NCBI RefSeq assembly: GCF_002095315.1
Contig: NZ_MLFN01000032.1
Coordinates: forward strand, 1-45,778
DNA length: 45,778 nucleotides
Direction of reading: 5' to 3'
DNA from: Pantoea conspicua
GTDB lineage: Bacteria; Pseudomonadota; Gammaproteobacteria; Enterobacterales; Enterobacteriaceae
A model generated the notes under the pieces. The model was not told the DNA's origin, did not search any database, and was given only the letters and a program-made list of their open reading frames with translations. Both the position numbers and the translations under genes were made by a program. Within the stretch, counting starts at the first letter, position 1; every line of letters begins with the position of its first letter. Positions 17,797 to 25,744 of the stretch are shown one piece after another.

Positions 17797-18078
17797 ATGA
17801 AAAAACAGTTTATTGGCGCGCTGGCGCTACTTTTGTTGAGCGGTTGTACTGCCAGCAAACCCGGGGCATTTGAACGTATCGATGAAGACCCCAGCTCAAA
17901 TACCGTCCAGTACCGATTTGATCCGGTAAAAGTCAATCGTGATGCGCTGGATACTGATCTGGCTAATTACTGCAGTAAGAAAGGATTCGACAAAGTAGAG
18001 GCGTTGCCGGTTGAGGACAGTCATATTCCAGGACTGAAGAAAGCCTGGTTCCAGTGTAATTATGCGATTAAAAGTTAA
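17797..18078 (+). CDS. Small outer-membrane-type lipoprotein of unknown function
   Basis: This 93-residue protein has a lipoprotein signal peptide with lipobox LLSGC (lipidated Cys17). The mature part is about 77 residues with YRFDPVKVN, two further Cys (in ANYCSKKG and FQCNYAIKS) that may pair, and no Asp at +2, so sorting to the outer membrane is expected. The start has AGGATAAATA upstream. It stands alone between two terminators and is convergent with another small lipoprotein gene. I do not recognise the family. Confidence 0.8.
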   Translation: MKKQFIGALALLLLSGCTASKPGAFERIDEDPSSNTVQYRFDPVKVNRDALDTDLANYCSKKGFDKVEALPVEDSHIPGLKKAWFQCNYAIKS

Positions 18079-18085
18079 ATAAAAG

Positions 18086-18107
18086 GGGCGGGATAATTAT
18101 CCCGCCC
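18086..18107. terminator. Bidirectional terminator between the two small lipoprotein genes
   Basis: Perfect 11-base palindromic stem GGGCGGGATAA/TTATCCCGCCC. Read on the minus strand it is followed by a T-rich tail (CCTTTTATTT), and on the plus strand by TTACTCTTTCTATTTTT. Confidence 0.85.
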
Positions 18108-18153
18108 TTACTCTTTCTATTTTTTATATTATGCTGTGTGACGTCTTTGCCCG

Positions 18154-18315
18154 TTAGCGGTGATGATGTCCGCCATGATACCCCCCGTGATAGCCTCCAT
18201 GATAGCCACCACCCCCTCCGCGGTGCCAGCCATTGTCGTGCCGTGGTCCGATAATACAACCGCTTAATAATGTTATCAGCGCAACCACCGAAGCGACTTT
18301 AATTAATTTTGTCAT
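18154..18315 (-). CDS. Small Gly/His-rich lipoprotein (53 residues)
   Basis: A 54-codon frame read on the minus strand starts at ATG 18315 behind GAGGAGAG. It encodes a lipoprotein signal with lipobox LLSGC (Cys20). The mature part of only 33 residues is built from Gly, His and Tyr: a GGGGG run, then three tandem YHGG units and a closing HHHR. His-rich tails like this often bind Zn, Ni or Cu; that is inference. The frame is convergent with the 93-residue lipoprotein gene and ends about 45 bases before the shared terminator. I do not recognise a named family. The longer open frame overlapping it on the same strand has no lipobox or ribosome binding site. Confidence 0.75.
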   Translation of the reverse strand: MTKLIKVASVVALITLLSGCIIGPRHDNGWHRGGGGGYHGGYHGGYHGGHHHR

Positions 18316-18478
18316 AGGAAAGCTCTCCTCTTTTCCACTAACGACGACATTACGCCTGAAAAGTGGAGTGAAGATGCAGGCTTTGTAGAGTTATTTAAGA
18401 AGATATTGCCGGATATTTCATTTTGCTGAATTTTATGGCGAGGAGAACAAAGGAAATAAGAAAGGGCTGAATAGCGAT

Positions 18479-18495
18479 TATTCTCAGCGAGAATA
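18479..18495. promoter_or_regulatory. Inverted repeat upstream of the SMP-30 gene
   Basis: TATTCTC-AGC-GAGAATA is a perfect seven-base inverted repeat about 85 bases before the SMP-30 start, in an AT-rich promoter region. An A/T-rich GAAAAT..CATTTA stretch (18511-18527) looks weakly Fur-like. It is a candidate operator; the regulator is unknown. Confidence 0.35.
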
Positions 18496-18578
18496 GTCTT
18501 AAAAGCAAGCGAAAATAATTCTCATTTAAAATGAATTATAGCTACATTATTAGCAGGACTTTTCACCAGGAGAGAAAC

Positions 18579-19455
18579 ATGGCGTATGAGGTAAAAAAAT
18601 GTACTGACGTTGCAGGCTGAGCTGGGCGAATGTCCGCTCTGGTCAACCGCGGAGCAGGTGCTGTGGTGCGTCGATATTCTGGCACCGGCGATTCACCGTT
18701 TTGATCCGGCCAGCGGCGAACTGCAAACCTTTCCTCAGCCGGAAGAGGTGGGATGTATTGGCTTACGCGAGCAGGGCGGGCTGATTGCTGCCTTGCGGAG
18801 CGGCGTCTGGTTGCTGGACGCGCAGGGCAAACCGGAAAAAAAGGTGGCGGACAATCCGGGTGAAGCCGTACGCAGCCGTTTTAATGATGGCCGTGTCGAT
18901 CCCTGGGGAAACTTCTGGTGTGGCAGCCTGTGGGAGCCGCAGGACAAAAATGGCGGTCTGTTATGTCGGGTCACGCCTGAGCTGAAGCTGGACGTTAAAG
19001 CGCGGGATATCAAAATCTCCAACGGCGTGGCGTTCTCTCCCGATCGTCGCTGGATGTACCACAGCGACACGCCCAACGAAGTGCTCTATCGCTATCCGTT
19101 AGACAGCCAGGGCGAACCGGGTGAACGCAGCGTTTTCCGTCGTTTTGACCCTGCCGGTGGATTACCGGATGGCGCGGCGGTGGACAGTGAAGGATATTAC
19201 TGGTCAGCGCAGTTTGATGGCGGGCGCGTCGTGCGGATCGATCCGCAGAGCAGCGAGATTGTCGATGAGATCCTGCTGCCGGTGAAATGGCCTACCATGG
19301 TGGCCTTTGGCGGGGCCGATTTGAAAACGCTGTTTATCACCAGCTCGCGCGAAGATCGCAGCGATGAAGAGCTGGCGCGCTACCCTGAGTCCGGAGATAT
19401 TCTTGCGGTTAAGGTCGACGTGGCGGGTATAGCAGAGCCGCGTTTCCGCGGCTGA
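18579..19455 (+). CDS. SMP-30/gluconolactonase family lactonase, frame broken by one base near the start
   Basis: SMP-30 enzymes are calcium-dependent six-bladed beta-propeller lactonases that hydrolyse sugar lactones such as glucono- or arabinonolactone. The propeller frame (about 281 residues from TTG 18610) has the expected metal ligands: Glu in AELGECPLW, Asn in ISNGVAFSPD and Asp in LPDGAAVDSEG. The only good start is ATG 18579 behind CAGGAGAG, but this frame stops after 13 codons. Removing one A from the A7 run at 18593-18599 joins the two and gives MAYEVKNVLTLQAELGECPL, a normal family N-terminus of about 291 residues. So the gene probably has a one-base insertion, real or a sequencing error. 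It is convergent with yhjX. Confidence 0.8.
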
Positions 19456-19462
19456 GCAGTCA

Positions 19463-19482
19463 GGGCCGCATTATCGCGGCCC
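19463..19482. terminator. Hairpin between the SMP-30 gene and yhjX
   Basis: Seven-base perfect stem GGGCCGC/GCGGCCC with an ATTATC loop between two convergent stop codons. There is no T-run. Confidence 0.6.
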
Positions 19483-19489
19483 GTAAAGA

Positions 19490-20710
19490 TTAATGGCGTT
19501 GCAACACCGGCTTACCGGCCACCGGCTGATGCGGCAAACGGATGGTCAGTGACAGCAACAGGGAGATCACCAGCAGGGTCATAATCAGACTGAAAGTGAC
19601 GGTAAAGCCGCCAAACAAGGAAGCGACCAGTGAACCCATCACGCTACCAATACCAAAGCCGAGATAGAGCAGACCGTAATTTTTAGTCAGGTTGTTAAGG
19701 CCGAAAAAGTCACTGACCAGCGAGGGGAACACGGTGATGGTACCGCCGAAGCTGAAGGCGATGCAGGCTAACGACAGGAAGAAAGTGGTTTCATTCATAT
19801 GGGTAAACAGCAGCACACTCATTCCCGCCAGTGAAACCACCTGCGCCAGCGAAATCACCCGAATACGCATCATCTTATCCGAGAGCACACCCAGCACCAG
19901 GCGGCCGCTGAGGTTAGCAATGGCGATGACCGTCACCGCGTTAGCAGCAGTCTGCGTGGAGAGATGCACCAGTCCTTCGCCGATATCCTTGGCGACACCA
20001 ATCACATATAAACCGCTCATGCAGGCCGTCAGGAACATCAGCGCCAGCATCCAGTATTGTGGCAGACGTACTGATTGCGCCAGCGTATAATCGCGCGACT
20101 GTTGCTGGCTGGTGCTGGCCCCGCTTTGCAGTGGCGCATCACGCATCAGCAGTGCCCCCGCTACGATCATCGACATCGCCAGCAGACCCCAGATGATAAA
20201 AGTCTGTTCCAGACCAAACCGACTAAGCAGTGCGCCGCAGATAAATTTAAAGCCAAGGCTACCAAGACCGTAAGCCCCAATCGCACAGGCAGAAATCATC
20301 CCTTTACGTTCCGGGAACCACTTCACACAGTTTGAGAGCGTCATCAGGTATCCGGCACCATCTGCCAGACCCACCAACAGGCCGGCGCTGAGATAGAGCA
20401 TCATCAGGTTATCGGCATGGGCGGTCAGCCAGAAGCCTGAGGCCATCAGCACGCCTGCGCCGATAGTTACGCGGCGAACGCCAAAACGTTCCTGTAGTTT
20501 TCCCGCCAGCGACGAGGCGATGGCCAGACCTAAACTCAACAGGCCAAACGAGAAGGCGACCTGGCTGATTGACGCATCCAGTTTCTGCGAAAGCTGACCA
20601 TTGAATAAACTCCATGTGTAAACCGATCCCAGCGCGAACTGGGTAATGACCGTTCCGATCAGTGTGAGCCAGCGGGTACGCTGATGAGTCGCCTGTTGAG
20701 CCTGGTTCAT
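19490..20710 (-). CDS. yhjX: MFS transporter YhjX (pyruvate-responsive, oxalate/formate antiporter family)
   Basis: The 406-residue inner-membrane carrier aligns throughout with E. coli YhjX (402 residues): RTRWLTLIGTVITQFALGSV at the N-terminus, ADGAGYLMTLSNCVKWFPER (cytoplasmic loop of the oxalate:formate antiporter family), FLTACMSGLYVIGVAKDI, and FGGTITVFPSLVSDFFGLNN. Twelve membrane segments are expected. In E. coli yhjX is strongly induced by external pyruvate through YpdAB; the transported substrate is thought to be pyruvate or a related acid. The start has GGGAGAG upstream. The promoter carries a three-copy YpdB box, so that regulation is probably kept here. Confidence 0.94.
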   Translation of the reverse strand: MNQAQQATHQRTRWLTLIGTVITQFALGSVYTWSLFNGQLSQKLDASISQVAFSFGLLSLGLAIASSLAGKLQERFGVRRVTIGAGVLMASGFWLTAHADNLMMLYLSAGLLVGLADGAGYLMTLSNCVKWFPERKGMISACAIGAYGLGSLGFKFICGALLSRFGLEQTFIIWGLLAMSMIVAGALLMRDAPLQSGASTSQQQSRDYTLAQSVRLPQYWMLALMFLTACMSGLYVIGVAKDIGEGLVHLSTQTAANAVTVIAIANLSGRLVLGVLSDKMMRIRVISLAQVVSLAGMSVLLFTHMNETTFFLSLACIAFSFGGTITVFPSLVSDFFGLNNLTKNYGLLYLGFGIGSVMGSLVASLFGGFTVTFSLIMTLLVISLLLSLTIRLPHQPVAGKPVLQRH

Positions 20711-20748
20711 GATTTTCTCTCCCGTCCGGGAATGCTGAAATTAGGCTC

Positions 20749-20839
20749 AGAATAGAGCAGCCTTACGCGCGCACAGGGAATAACGGCATGAACGGAAGCG
20801 GGCACGGCATGAAATGCCACTAACCGGGTATGAACGGCA
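20749..20839 (-). promoter_or_regulatory. yhjX promoter with three tandem YpdB (PyrR) boxes
   Basis: Read on the minus strand, TGCCGTTCAT (20839-20830), GGCATTTCAT (20818-20809) and TTCCGTTCAT (20797-20788) lie in the same orientation with exactly 11 bases between each pair, a 21-base period or two helical turns. The middle copy is identical to the E. coli YpdB motif, which is a GGCATTTCAT-N11-GGCATTTCAT direct repeat at yhjX. About ten bases downstream lies a poor -35 (CCTGTG) and, 17 bases on, the -10 TATTCT (20754-20749), as expected for an activator-dependent promoter. Confidence 0.85.
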
Positions 20840-20974
20840 GCGGGAGTAAGTAACCAAAGCGGCAGCTTAATGATTAAGCGTAATTAGCCGTAAGATAATG
20901 TTTCAGGCAGGCCATTTTGTCAGCAGCTTTGCAGATTTTTTGCCAGGCTAAGGGTTCACTTATCAGGAGGAAAT

Positions 20975-21211
20975 ATGAAAGACCGGACATATGAATCCAT
21001 TACCAGTGAGGATGAGGTGTGCTGCATCATCGGTCAGGCAGTGATTGAATTGAGTGCGGAACAACAGCCTGTGACCAAATCGACGTTAGCGCTTAAATTA
21101 TTGTCGATGGCCGATCGTGATAGCGACGATGAGCGTGTTCTGCTCTACTGGATTGCCCGTAAGGCAATTAATCAACCACAAAAACTTATTCAACAGCAGC
21201 AATGGGCATGA
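20975..21211 (+). CDS. Small AriR/YmgB-like protein (biofilm / two-component connector family)
   Basis: This 78-residue cytoplasmic protein has a very strong ribosome binding site (TCAGGAGGAAAT). The core EDEVCCIIGQAVIELSAEQQ, followed by STLALKLLSMADRDSDDERV, resembles the helical AriR/YmgB and YcgZ proteins of E. coli (the pattern E-x3-LGQAV...LxxKLxxLE), which signal through the Rcs phosphorelay and affect biofilm and acid resistance. The match is by pattern and is only moderate. It lies between yhjX (divergent) and the EamA exporter (convergent) and is monocistronic. Confidence 0.6.
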   Translation: MKDRTYESITSEDEVCCIIGQAVIELSAEQQPVTKSTLALKLLSMADRDSDDERVLLYWIARKAINQPQKLIQQQQWA

Positions 21212-21247
21212 TGCTCATCCGGACGCGGGCCGCAACCCGCCTCCACG

Positions 21248-22147
21248 TCAGGCGATAGCGCGGCGACGGCTTGCCGGCCAGCGGGCAAACATCACCAGAT
21301 TGCCCAGCAAAATCATGACAAGGCCAGGGATGGCGCTGACATGCCACTCGTAGCCTTCATAGCGGGTAGATAACGCCAGCGCAACCAGCGGAAACAGTAC
21401 CGTTGTGTAGGCGGCGCGGCTCGATCCGATGCGACCCACCAGCGTAAAATAAGCCCAAAAGCCCAGTACCGAACCAGCGATGGCCAGATAGCACAGCGCA
21501 GCCAGCCATTGTCCATTCCAGGTCGGCTGAAGCGAAACGCCCTGCAGCAGCGAAACCCCCGCCATCAGCAGCGCGCCATATAACATACCGTAGCTGTTAG
21601 TAGTCAGGACATCGCGTTGCCGCCGTTGATGGCGCTGGCTAATCATATTACCGAACGAAAAGCCCAGCGTGCCGAGCGCGCTTAGCCCGATTCCCCACAA
21701 TAATTCACTGGACGCCTCCGTATAACGCAGGTCGTGCCAGAACAGCGCCACAATACCCGCCATACCCAGCACTATCGCCGGAATCAGACGTGGAGAAGGA
21801 CGCTGGCCGAAAAAAATCCAGCTGTTGATAGCGTTATACATCACCGCCATCGAAAAAATCACCGACTCCAGGCCGCTGCTGATGTAACCGGAAGCGTAGT
21901 AGAAGCAGACAAAGTTAAAGCCAAACACGCAGCCACCCTGCAGCAGGCAAAACAGATGATCCTGCAGAGTTAAGTGATGCAGCCGTTTCAGCGCTTTAAG
22001 CAGCAACAGCATCACCAGTGAGGCCAGTAAAAAGCGCCAGAAGACGGCCACGGTCACGGCGGTAATACCTGCCGATTGTTGCGCATAGATGGCAATCCAG
22101 GTGGTGCCCCAGATCAGAACAACAGAGAGATACAAAAACAGGTTCAT
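21248..22147 (-). CDS. DMT-superfamily EamA-type exporter
   Basis: This 299-residue inner-membrane protein has ten predicted helices as two EamA repeats: the first opens with SVVLIWGTTWIAIYAQQSAG and the second spans about residues 148-290. EamA proteins export amino acids or other metabolites, or remain uncharacterised. I start at ATG 22147 (MNLFLYLSVVLIWG), which begins at the first helix and has AAGGAA upstream; the open frame runs 31 codons further but encodes a charged stretch unlike the family. The divergent AraC-type gene is its likely regulator. Confidence 0.85.
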   Translation of the reverse strand: MNLFLYLSVVLIWGTTWIAIYAQQSAGITAVTVAVFWRFLLASLVMLLLLKALKRLHHLTLQDHLFCLLQGGCVFGFNFVCFYYASGYISSGLESVIFSMAVMYNAINSWIFFGQRPSPRLIPAIVLGMAGIVALFWHDLRYTEASSELLWGIGLSALGTLGFSFGNMISQRHQRRQRDVLTTNSYGMLYGALLMAGVSLLQGVSLQPTWNGQWLAALCYLAIAGSVLGFWAYFTLVGRIGSSRAAYTTVLFPLVALALSTRYEGYEWHVSAIPGLVMILLGNLVMFARWPASRRRAIA

Positions 22148-22323
22148 GGTCGCGTTCCTTACCCTAAAGTTGCCAGTGTGCAGCCAGTACGCTGTCGCGT
22201 CTTGCATCGGGCTGCGGGAGATTTGCAAAATCTTGCGCATTTTTGAGTACCCGTTGCGATGTAGCCTGTTCTCTCTGCCGTCGGAGCCGTAAACTGGCTC
22301 TCTGTTTCACTGACGCTGACCTT

Positions 22324-23210
22324 ATGATGCGCACTTACCAGACGTTTGAAACCCTGCAACGCCACAAAGCGCAACTACGCGATAGGGTGCAGCTGCACAG
22401 CGGTCTGCAACTGGCGGCCTGGTTCAACAGTGGCGATCGCGTGACAACGCTCAGCGATCACCACACGCTGAGTCTCTATATCGAAGGTGGCTACGATACC
22501 TGGCATAAAACTGCCCACGCTGGCGTAATGGCGGGGCGCCGGATCGTTTCTGTCTGATGCCCGCGGGCATTGAATCGACGTGGGATCTGCGTGCCGATTT
22601 GGCCTTTGTGCATCTTTATTGCAGCGAAGCGCAACTGCGGCATCTGGCTGAACAGGTCTGGGATCGCAGTCCGGCACAGTTAAATCTGCATGAAAAGATC
22701 TTCTCAGCCGACCCGCGGATTACCCAGCTCTATCGCCACTTTTTGCTGAGCTGCGACTGGCAACAGCCTGCCAGCCAGCTGACGCTCAGCAGCGCATCCA
22801 CCTTATTGCTGACCCATCTGTTGCAGCAATATAGCGAAGTACAGTGGCAGCTCCCTCAGGTGCGCGGCGGTCTGGCACCCGTGGTATTGCGACGGGTGCT
22901 CGATTTTATCGATGCGCATCTTGATCAGCCGTTAACGCTGGCCGATCTGGCGTGCGAAGCGGCACTGAGTGAGTTTCATTTTGCCCGCATGTTTCGTCAC
23001 ACCGTGGGCGAAGCGCCGCACCAGTTCGTCATGCGTCGCCGTATGCTGCGAGCGCAGTTATTACTGGCGCAGCCGTCCCTGACGCTGACCGAGATTGCTC
23101 TGCACTGCGGTTTTCACTCTTCCAGCCACTTCAGCCACCGTTTCCGTCAGGTACACGGCGTGACGCCATCAGCTTTTCGTCAGGCGAAGCGCCCATCGCG
23201 GATTGAATAG
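22324..23210 (+). CDS. AraC-family transcriptional regulator, interrupted by a one-base deletion
   Basis: Two frames together make one AraC regulator of about 295 residues. The first (from ATG 22324, MMRTYQTFETL) runs through the N-terminal sensing half to GGYDTWHKTAHA and then leaves frame. The second, starting in the other phase around 22521, continues WRNGGAPDRFCLMPAGIEST, then DLRADLAFVHLYC, and ends with the C-terminal double HTH domain (LTLADLACEAALSEFHFARM ... IALHCGFHSSSHFSHRFRQV). One missing G or C near 22516-22521 restores the frame. The helix-turn-helix half alone could start at ATG 22557 as a 217-residue protein. It is divergent from the EamA exporter, which it probably controls. 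Confidence 0.8.
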
Positions 23211-23312
23211 CGGCATTTACCGCAGAAGAAACGGTTAACTGCAAGCTGCGATAACCTTGTATCGTTCTCAGCGTCAGGGGTGCGGCGTCTGAAGGTTGTC
23301 AGACAATAAAAA

Positions 23313-23336
23313 ACCTCGCCGGAGCGAGGTCGTTTT
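23313..23336. terminator. Terminator between the AraC gene and a small minus-strand gene
   Basis: Seven-base perfect stem ACCTCGC/GCGAGGT around CGGA. T-runs follow on both strands: CGTTTT on plus and TTTTTTATT on minus. Confidence 0.88.
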
Positions 23337-23349
23337 ACCGGGCAGGCCG

Positions 23350-23558
23350 TCACTGAATAGTAAACTGCCAGGAGCCCATCGGTTTGCGAACCAGCATCAT
23401 GGTTTTTCCACACCATCAATCACCACATAATACTGTTCATTGAGTTTGAGGCCTCTGGGAAACGATTCATTCCCTTCATAGCGCACCGTAATTTTATTGC
23501 CGAATACCTCTGCATCAGCCTGCTGACCAAACTGGGGCAGAGTAATTTTCTTTTTCAC
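23350..23558 (-). CDS. Small protein of unknown function, possibly frameshifted near its end
   Basis: GTG 23558 with GAGGA eight bases upstream opens a frame of 53 residues beginning MKKKITLPQFGQQADAEVFG and ending VVIDGVEKP at a TGA (23397-23399). If one more A stood in the A5 run (23403-23407 as Ts on the plus strand), the frame would continue as EKTMMLVRKPMGSWQFTIQ to a TGA at 23350, giving 69 residues and ending 20 bases before the terminator. The continuation looks like real protein, so I favour the longer version with a lost base. It is cytoplasmic, mixed beta in character, with no known family to my knowledge. The 53-residue version cannot be excluded. Confidence 0.55.
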
Positions 23559-23804
23559 GCCTGGGGTCCTCGTTTTGATCGGTTGAGTGAACGGCAGACT
23601 GCTACGGTTTGATACTGTTGCTGCCGGTGGAAGTCATTACGATACGCCAACTATTATGGCATCTCTAATGTGTGCCCGGGCTCGTCAGTCTGTGAAAGTA
23701 AGAGGAGATATCGCTGTGGCTGGAAAATTTACCGGGCTGTGCGCAACAGAAGGGCGTTTATGGGCTTTTTTATTGGCGTTCAGTGAGGGAATAAAAGGGC
23801 GTGC

Positions 23805-23879
23805 TGGTGTCCCCTGCAGGAATCGAACCTGCAACTAGCCCTTAGGAGGGGCTCGTTATATCCATTTAACTAAGAGGAC
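23805..23879 (-). tRNA. argW: tRNA-Arg (anticodon CCT)
   Basis: Read on the minus strand this folds as a full cloverleaf with encoded CCA: acceptor GTCCTCT pairing with the AGGGGAC end through G-U, a D-arm containing TAAATGGATA, anticodon loop CTCCTAA (anticodon CCT), and T-loop GGTTCGATTCC. It is nearly identical to E. coli argW, which also lies beside yfdC. In E. coli K-12 this tRNA is the attachment site of prophage CPS-53; no integrase is seen here. Confidence 0.95.
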
Positions 23880-23954
23880 GACGGCGCGCAGTATAGCGCA
23901 GATAGGCGCAGAATTTCACTACGACGCCGTGCGTTTGCTCATTCCGACAGCAAC

Positions 23955-24884
23955 TTAACCTTTATGCTCTTCACGCTCGCGGCGTTTTTCCTGCTTTTTC
24001 TGGTCGGCTTTGGCTTTGGCAACCGCCGCCTCGCTCATGTCATTGCGGATCTGCGCATGGCTGATCAGGGCAAAAATCAGGGTACCGCCGGTAATGTTAC
24101 CTAGCAGCGTCGGCAGGGCGAAGGGCCAGAGGAACTGGTGCCACGGAATGCTGCCATTAAAGACCAGGTAAAGCACCTCGACCGAACCCACGACGATGTG
24201 CGCCAGATCGCCCAGCGCCACCAGCCAGGTCATCATCACAATCACCACCAGTTTAGCCCCGCCAGCAGAGGGGAACATCCAGACCATGGTGGCGATAATC
24301 CAGCCGGAGATTACCGCATTGGCAAACATCTCGCCCGGCGTGTTTTCCATCACTTTCATGCTGATGTCAGTAAACGCCTGACGGGTCGCATCATCAAAGA
24401 TTGGCATCTCAGTAAAGGCCAGCGCCGCCAGCGCGGTGCCGATCAGATTGCCCAGCAGCACAAAGCCCCATAAACGCAGCAGCAGACCGACATTGATCCA
24501 GGTCGGCTTGTGCATCACCGGTAATACCGCGGTGACGGTGTTCTCGGTAAACAGCTGCTGGCGCGCCATAATGACAATCACAAATCCAAAGGTGTAGCCG
24601 AGATTTTCCAGTAAAAAGGCGCCTGGCACGCCCTCAAGATTGACCTGGAATATCCCTTTCGCCATCAGTGACGCGCCCATCGATAAGCCGGCTGCAATGG
24701 CTGACCAGAGCAGAGCCATACCGTCGCGTTCCAGCTCTTTCTCCCCATCCTGACGAATCTCTTCATGTATTGCTGCTGCACGCGAAGGTAGCGCCTCCTC
24801 ATCGACTTCTATTTCGGTCCCCTCGTCCTTTTCATCGCTTTCAACGTCATTGTGTCCCTGTTGGTCATCTGATGAAGGCTTCAT
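23955..24884 (-). CDS. yfdC: YfdC, formate/nitrite transporter (FNT) family membrane protein
   Basis: This 309-residue inner-membrane protein matches E. coli YfdC (310 residues) in length and layout. It has a long acidic cytoplasmic N-terminus (about residues 1-55, rich in Asp/Glu), six membrane helices of the FNT fold (about 60-270) and a basic C-terminal tail. FNT proteins are pentameric channels for small anions such as formate or nitrite; YfdC's own substrate is not established. The start has CAGGAG upstream. The same-strand argW follows it, as in E. coli. Confidence 0.93.
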   Translation of the reverse strand: MKPSSDDQQGHNDVESDEKDEGTEIEVDEEALPSRAAAIHEEIRQDGEKELERDGMALLWSAIAAGLSMGASLMAKGIFQVNLEGVPGAFLLENLGYTFGFVIVIMARQQLFTENTVTAVLPVMHKPTWINVGLLLRLWGFVLLGNLIGTALAALAFTEMPIFDDATRQAFTDISMKVMENTPGEMFANAVISGWIIATMVWMFPSAGGAKLVVIVMMTWLVALGDLAHIVVGSVEVLYLVFNGSIPWHQFLWPFALPTLLGNITGGTLIFALISHAQIRNDMSEAAVAKAKADQKKQEKRREREEHKG

Positions 24885-25126
24885 ATTTTCTCCTGGTGAT
24901 AGTGCTGTGGCGTAATAAGCGTAGCTGCTTTTTATTTGCCGATAATGTAACGGCGGATATGAATAAGAGTAACAACCTTTTTCGTGGCTGCATTTTTAAG
25001 CGACCTGTGTGCCACACCGCACTTATCGCCTCCTGACGGCCGCGCTGAACGGTGCTGCAGACTTCGGCGCACAGCAACATTGTGGTATTATCCTGGCCTT
25101 CTTTTAGCTGGTGCGATCCCCCCTTC

Positions 25127-25744
25127 ATGTTGGAAATCATTACGCTCACTTGTGTACGCGATGAAAGAACGCTGTTTCATCAGCTGTCGTTCAGCGTTGA
25201 TGCTGGCGACATTGTGCAGATTGAAGGGCCAAATGGTGCCGGTAAGACATCGCTGTTGCGTTTAGTGGCGGGATTAAGCCGGCCAGAGCAGGGCGAAATA
25301 CACTGGCACCATCGCCCAATCGCGCAGCAGCGTGAGCAATGGCACACGTCACTGCTTTACCTGGGGCACCATCCCGGCGTGAAGGCGGTGCTCTCCCCGC
25401 TGGAAAACCTGCGTTTTTATCACCGCGACTGCGAAGATGCGCAGATTTTTGCCGCGCTGGAAAGTGTGGATCTGCTCGGTTACGAAGAGGTGCCGGTGGC
25501 ACAACTCTCTGCCGGTCAGCAGCGTCGGGTCGCGCTGGCACGTTTATGGCTCAGTCGCGCCACCTTATGGGTTCTGGATGAGCCGCTGACCGCCATCGAC
25601 AAAGCGGGTATCGAAAAATTAATGATGAAATTTGCTCAGCATGCCGATAATGGCGGAGCGGTGATACTGACGACCCATCAGGATCTGCCCGACCCTGCAG
25701 GGCGCGTGCGTAAAATTCGCCTCAGTGCGGCGGAGTCAATCTGA
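25127..25744 (+). CDS. ccmA: Heme exporter ATP-binding protein CcmA
   Basis: This is the ATPase of the CcmABCD complex, which uses ATP to release holo-CcmE during cytochrome c maturation. The 205-residue product starts at ATG 25127, the position that matches E. coli CcmA (MLE.. and RDERTLF). It has Walker A GPNGAGKT (34-41), signature LSAGQQRR, Walker B LWVLDEP and switch His in LTTHQ. It is the first gene of a nine-gene operon; neighbours overlap or nearly touch. A possible -10 TATTAT lies about 40 bases upstream. Confidence 0.95.
   Translation: MLEIITLTCVRDERTLFHQLSFSVDAGDIVQIEGPNGAGKTSLLRLVAGLSRPEQGEIHWHHRPIAQQREQWHTSLLYLGHHPGVKAVLSPLENLRFYHRDCEDAQIFAALESVDLLGYEEVPVAQLSAGQQRRVALARLWLSRATLWVLDEPLTAIDKAGIEKLMMKFAQHADNGGAVILTTHQDLPDPAGRVRKIRLSAAESI

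Noticed and set aside
17589..17936. 115-codon minus-strand frame
   Set aside because: It is mainly antisense to the small lipoprotein gene and has no ribosome binding site; only the terminator downstream is worth noting.
18068..18259. 63-codon minus-strand frame
   Set aside because: It is another frame of the 53-residue lipoprotein gene, which has the better start, signal and lipobox.
23587..23838. 83-codon open frame running into the tRNA-Arg gene
   Set aside because: Its end is the antisense of the tRNA (a known artefact ending GVPCRNRTCN) and it lacks a proper ribosome binding site.
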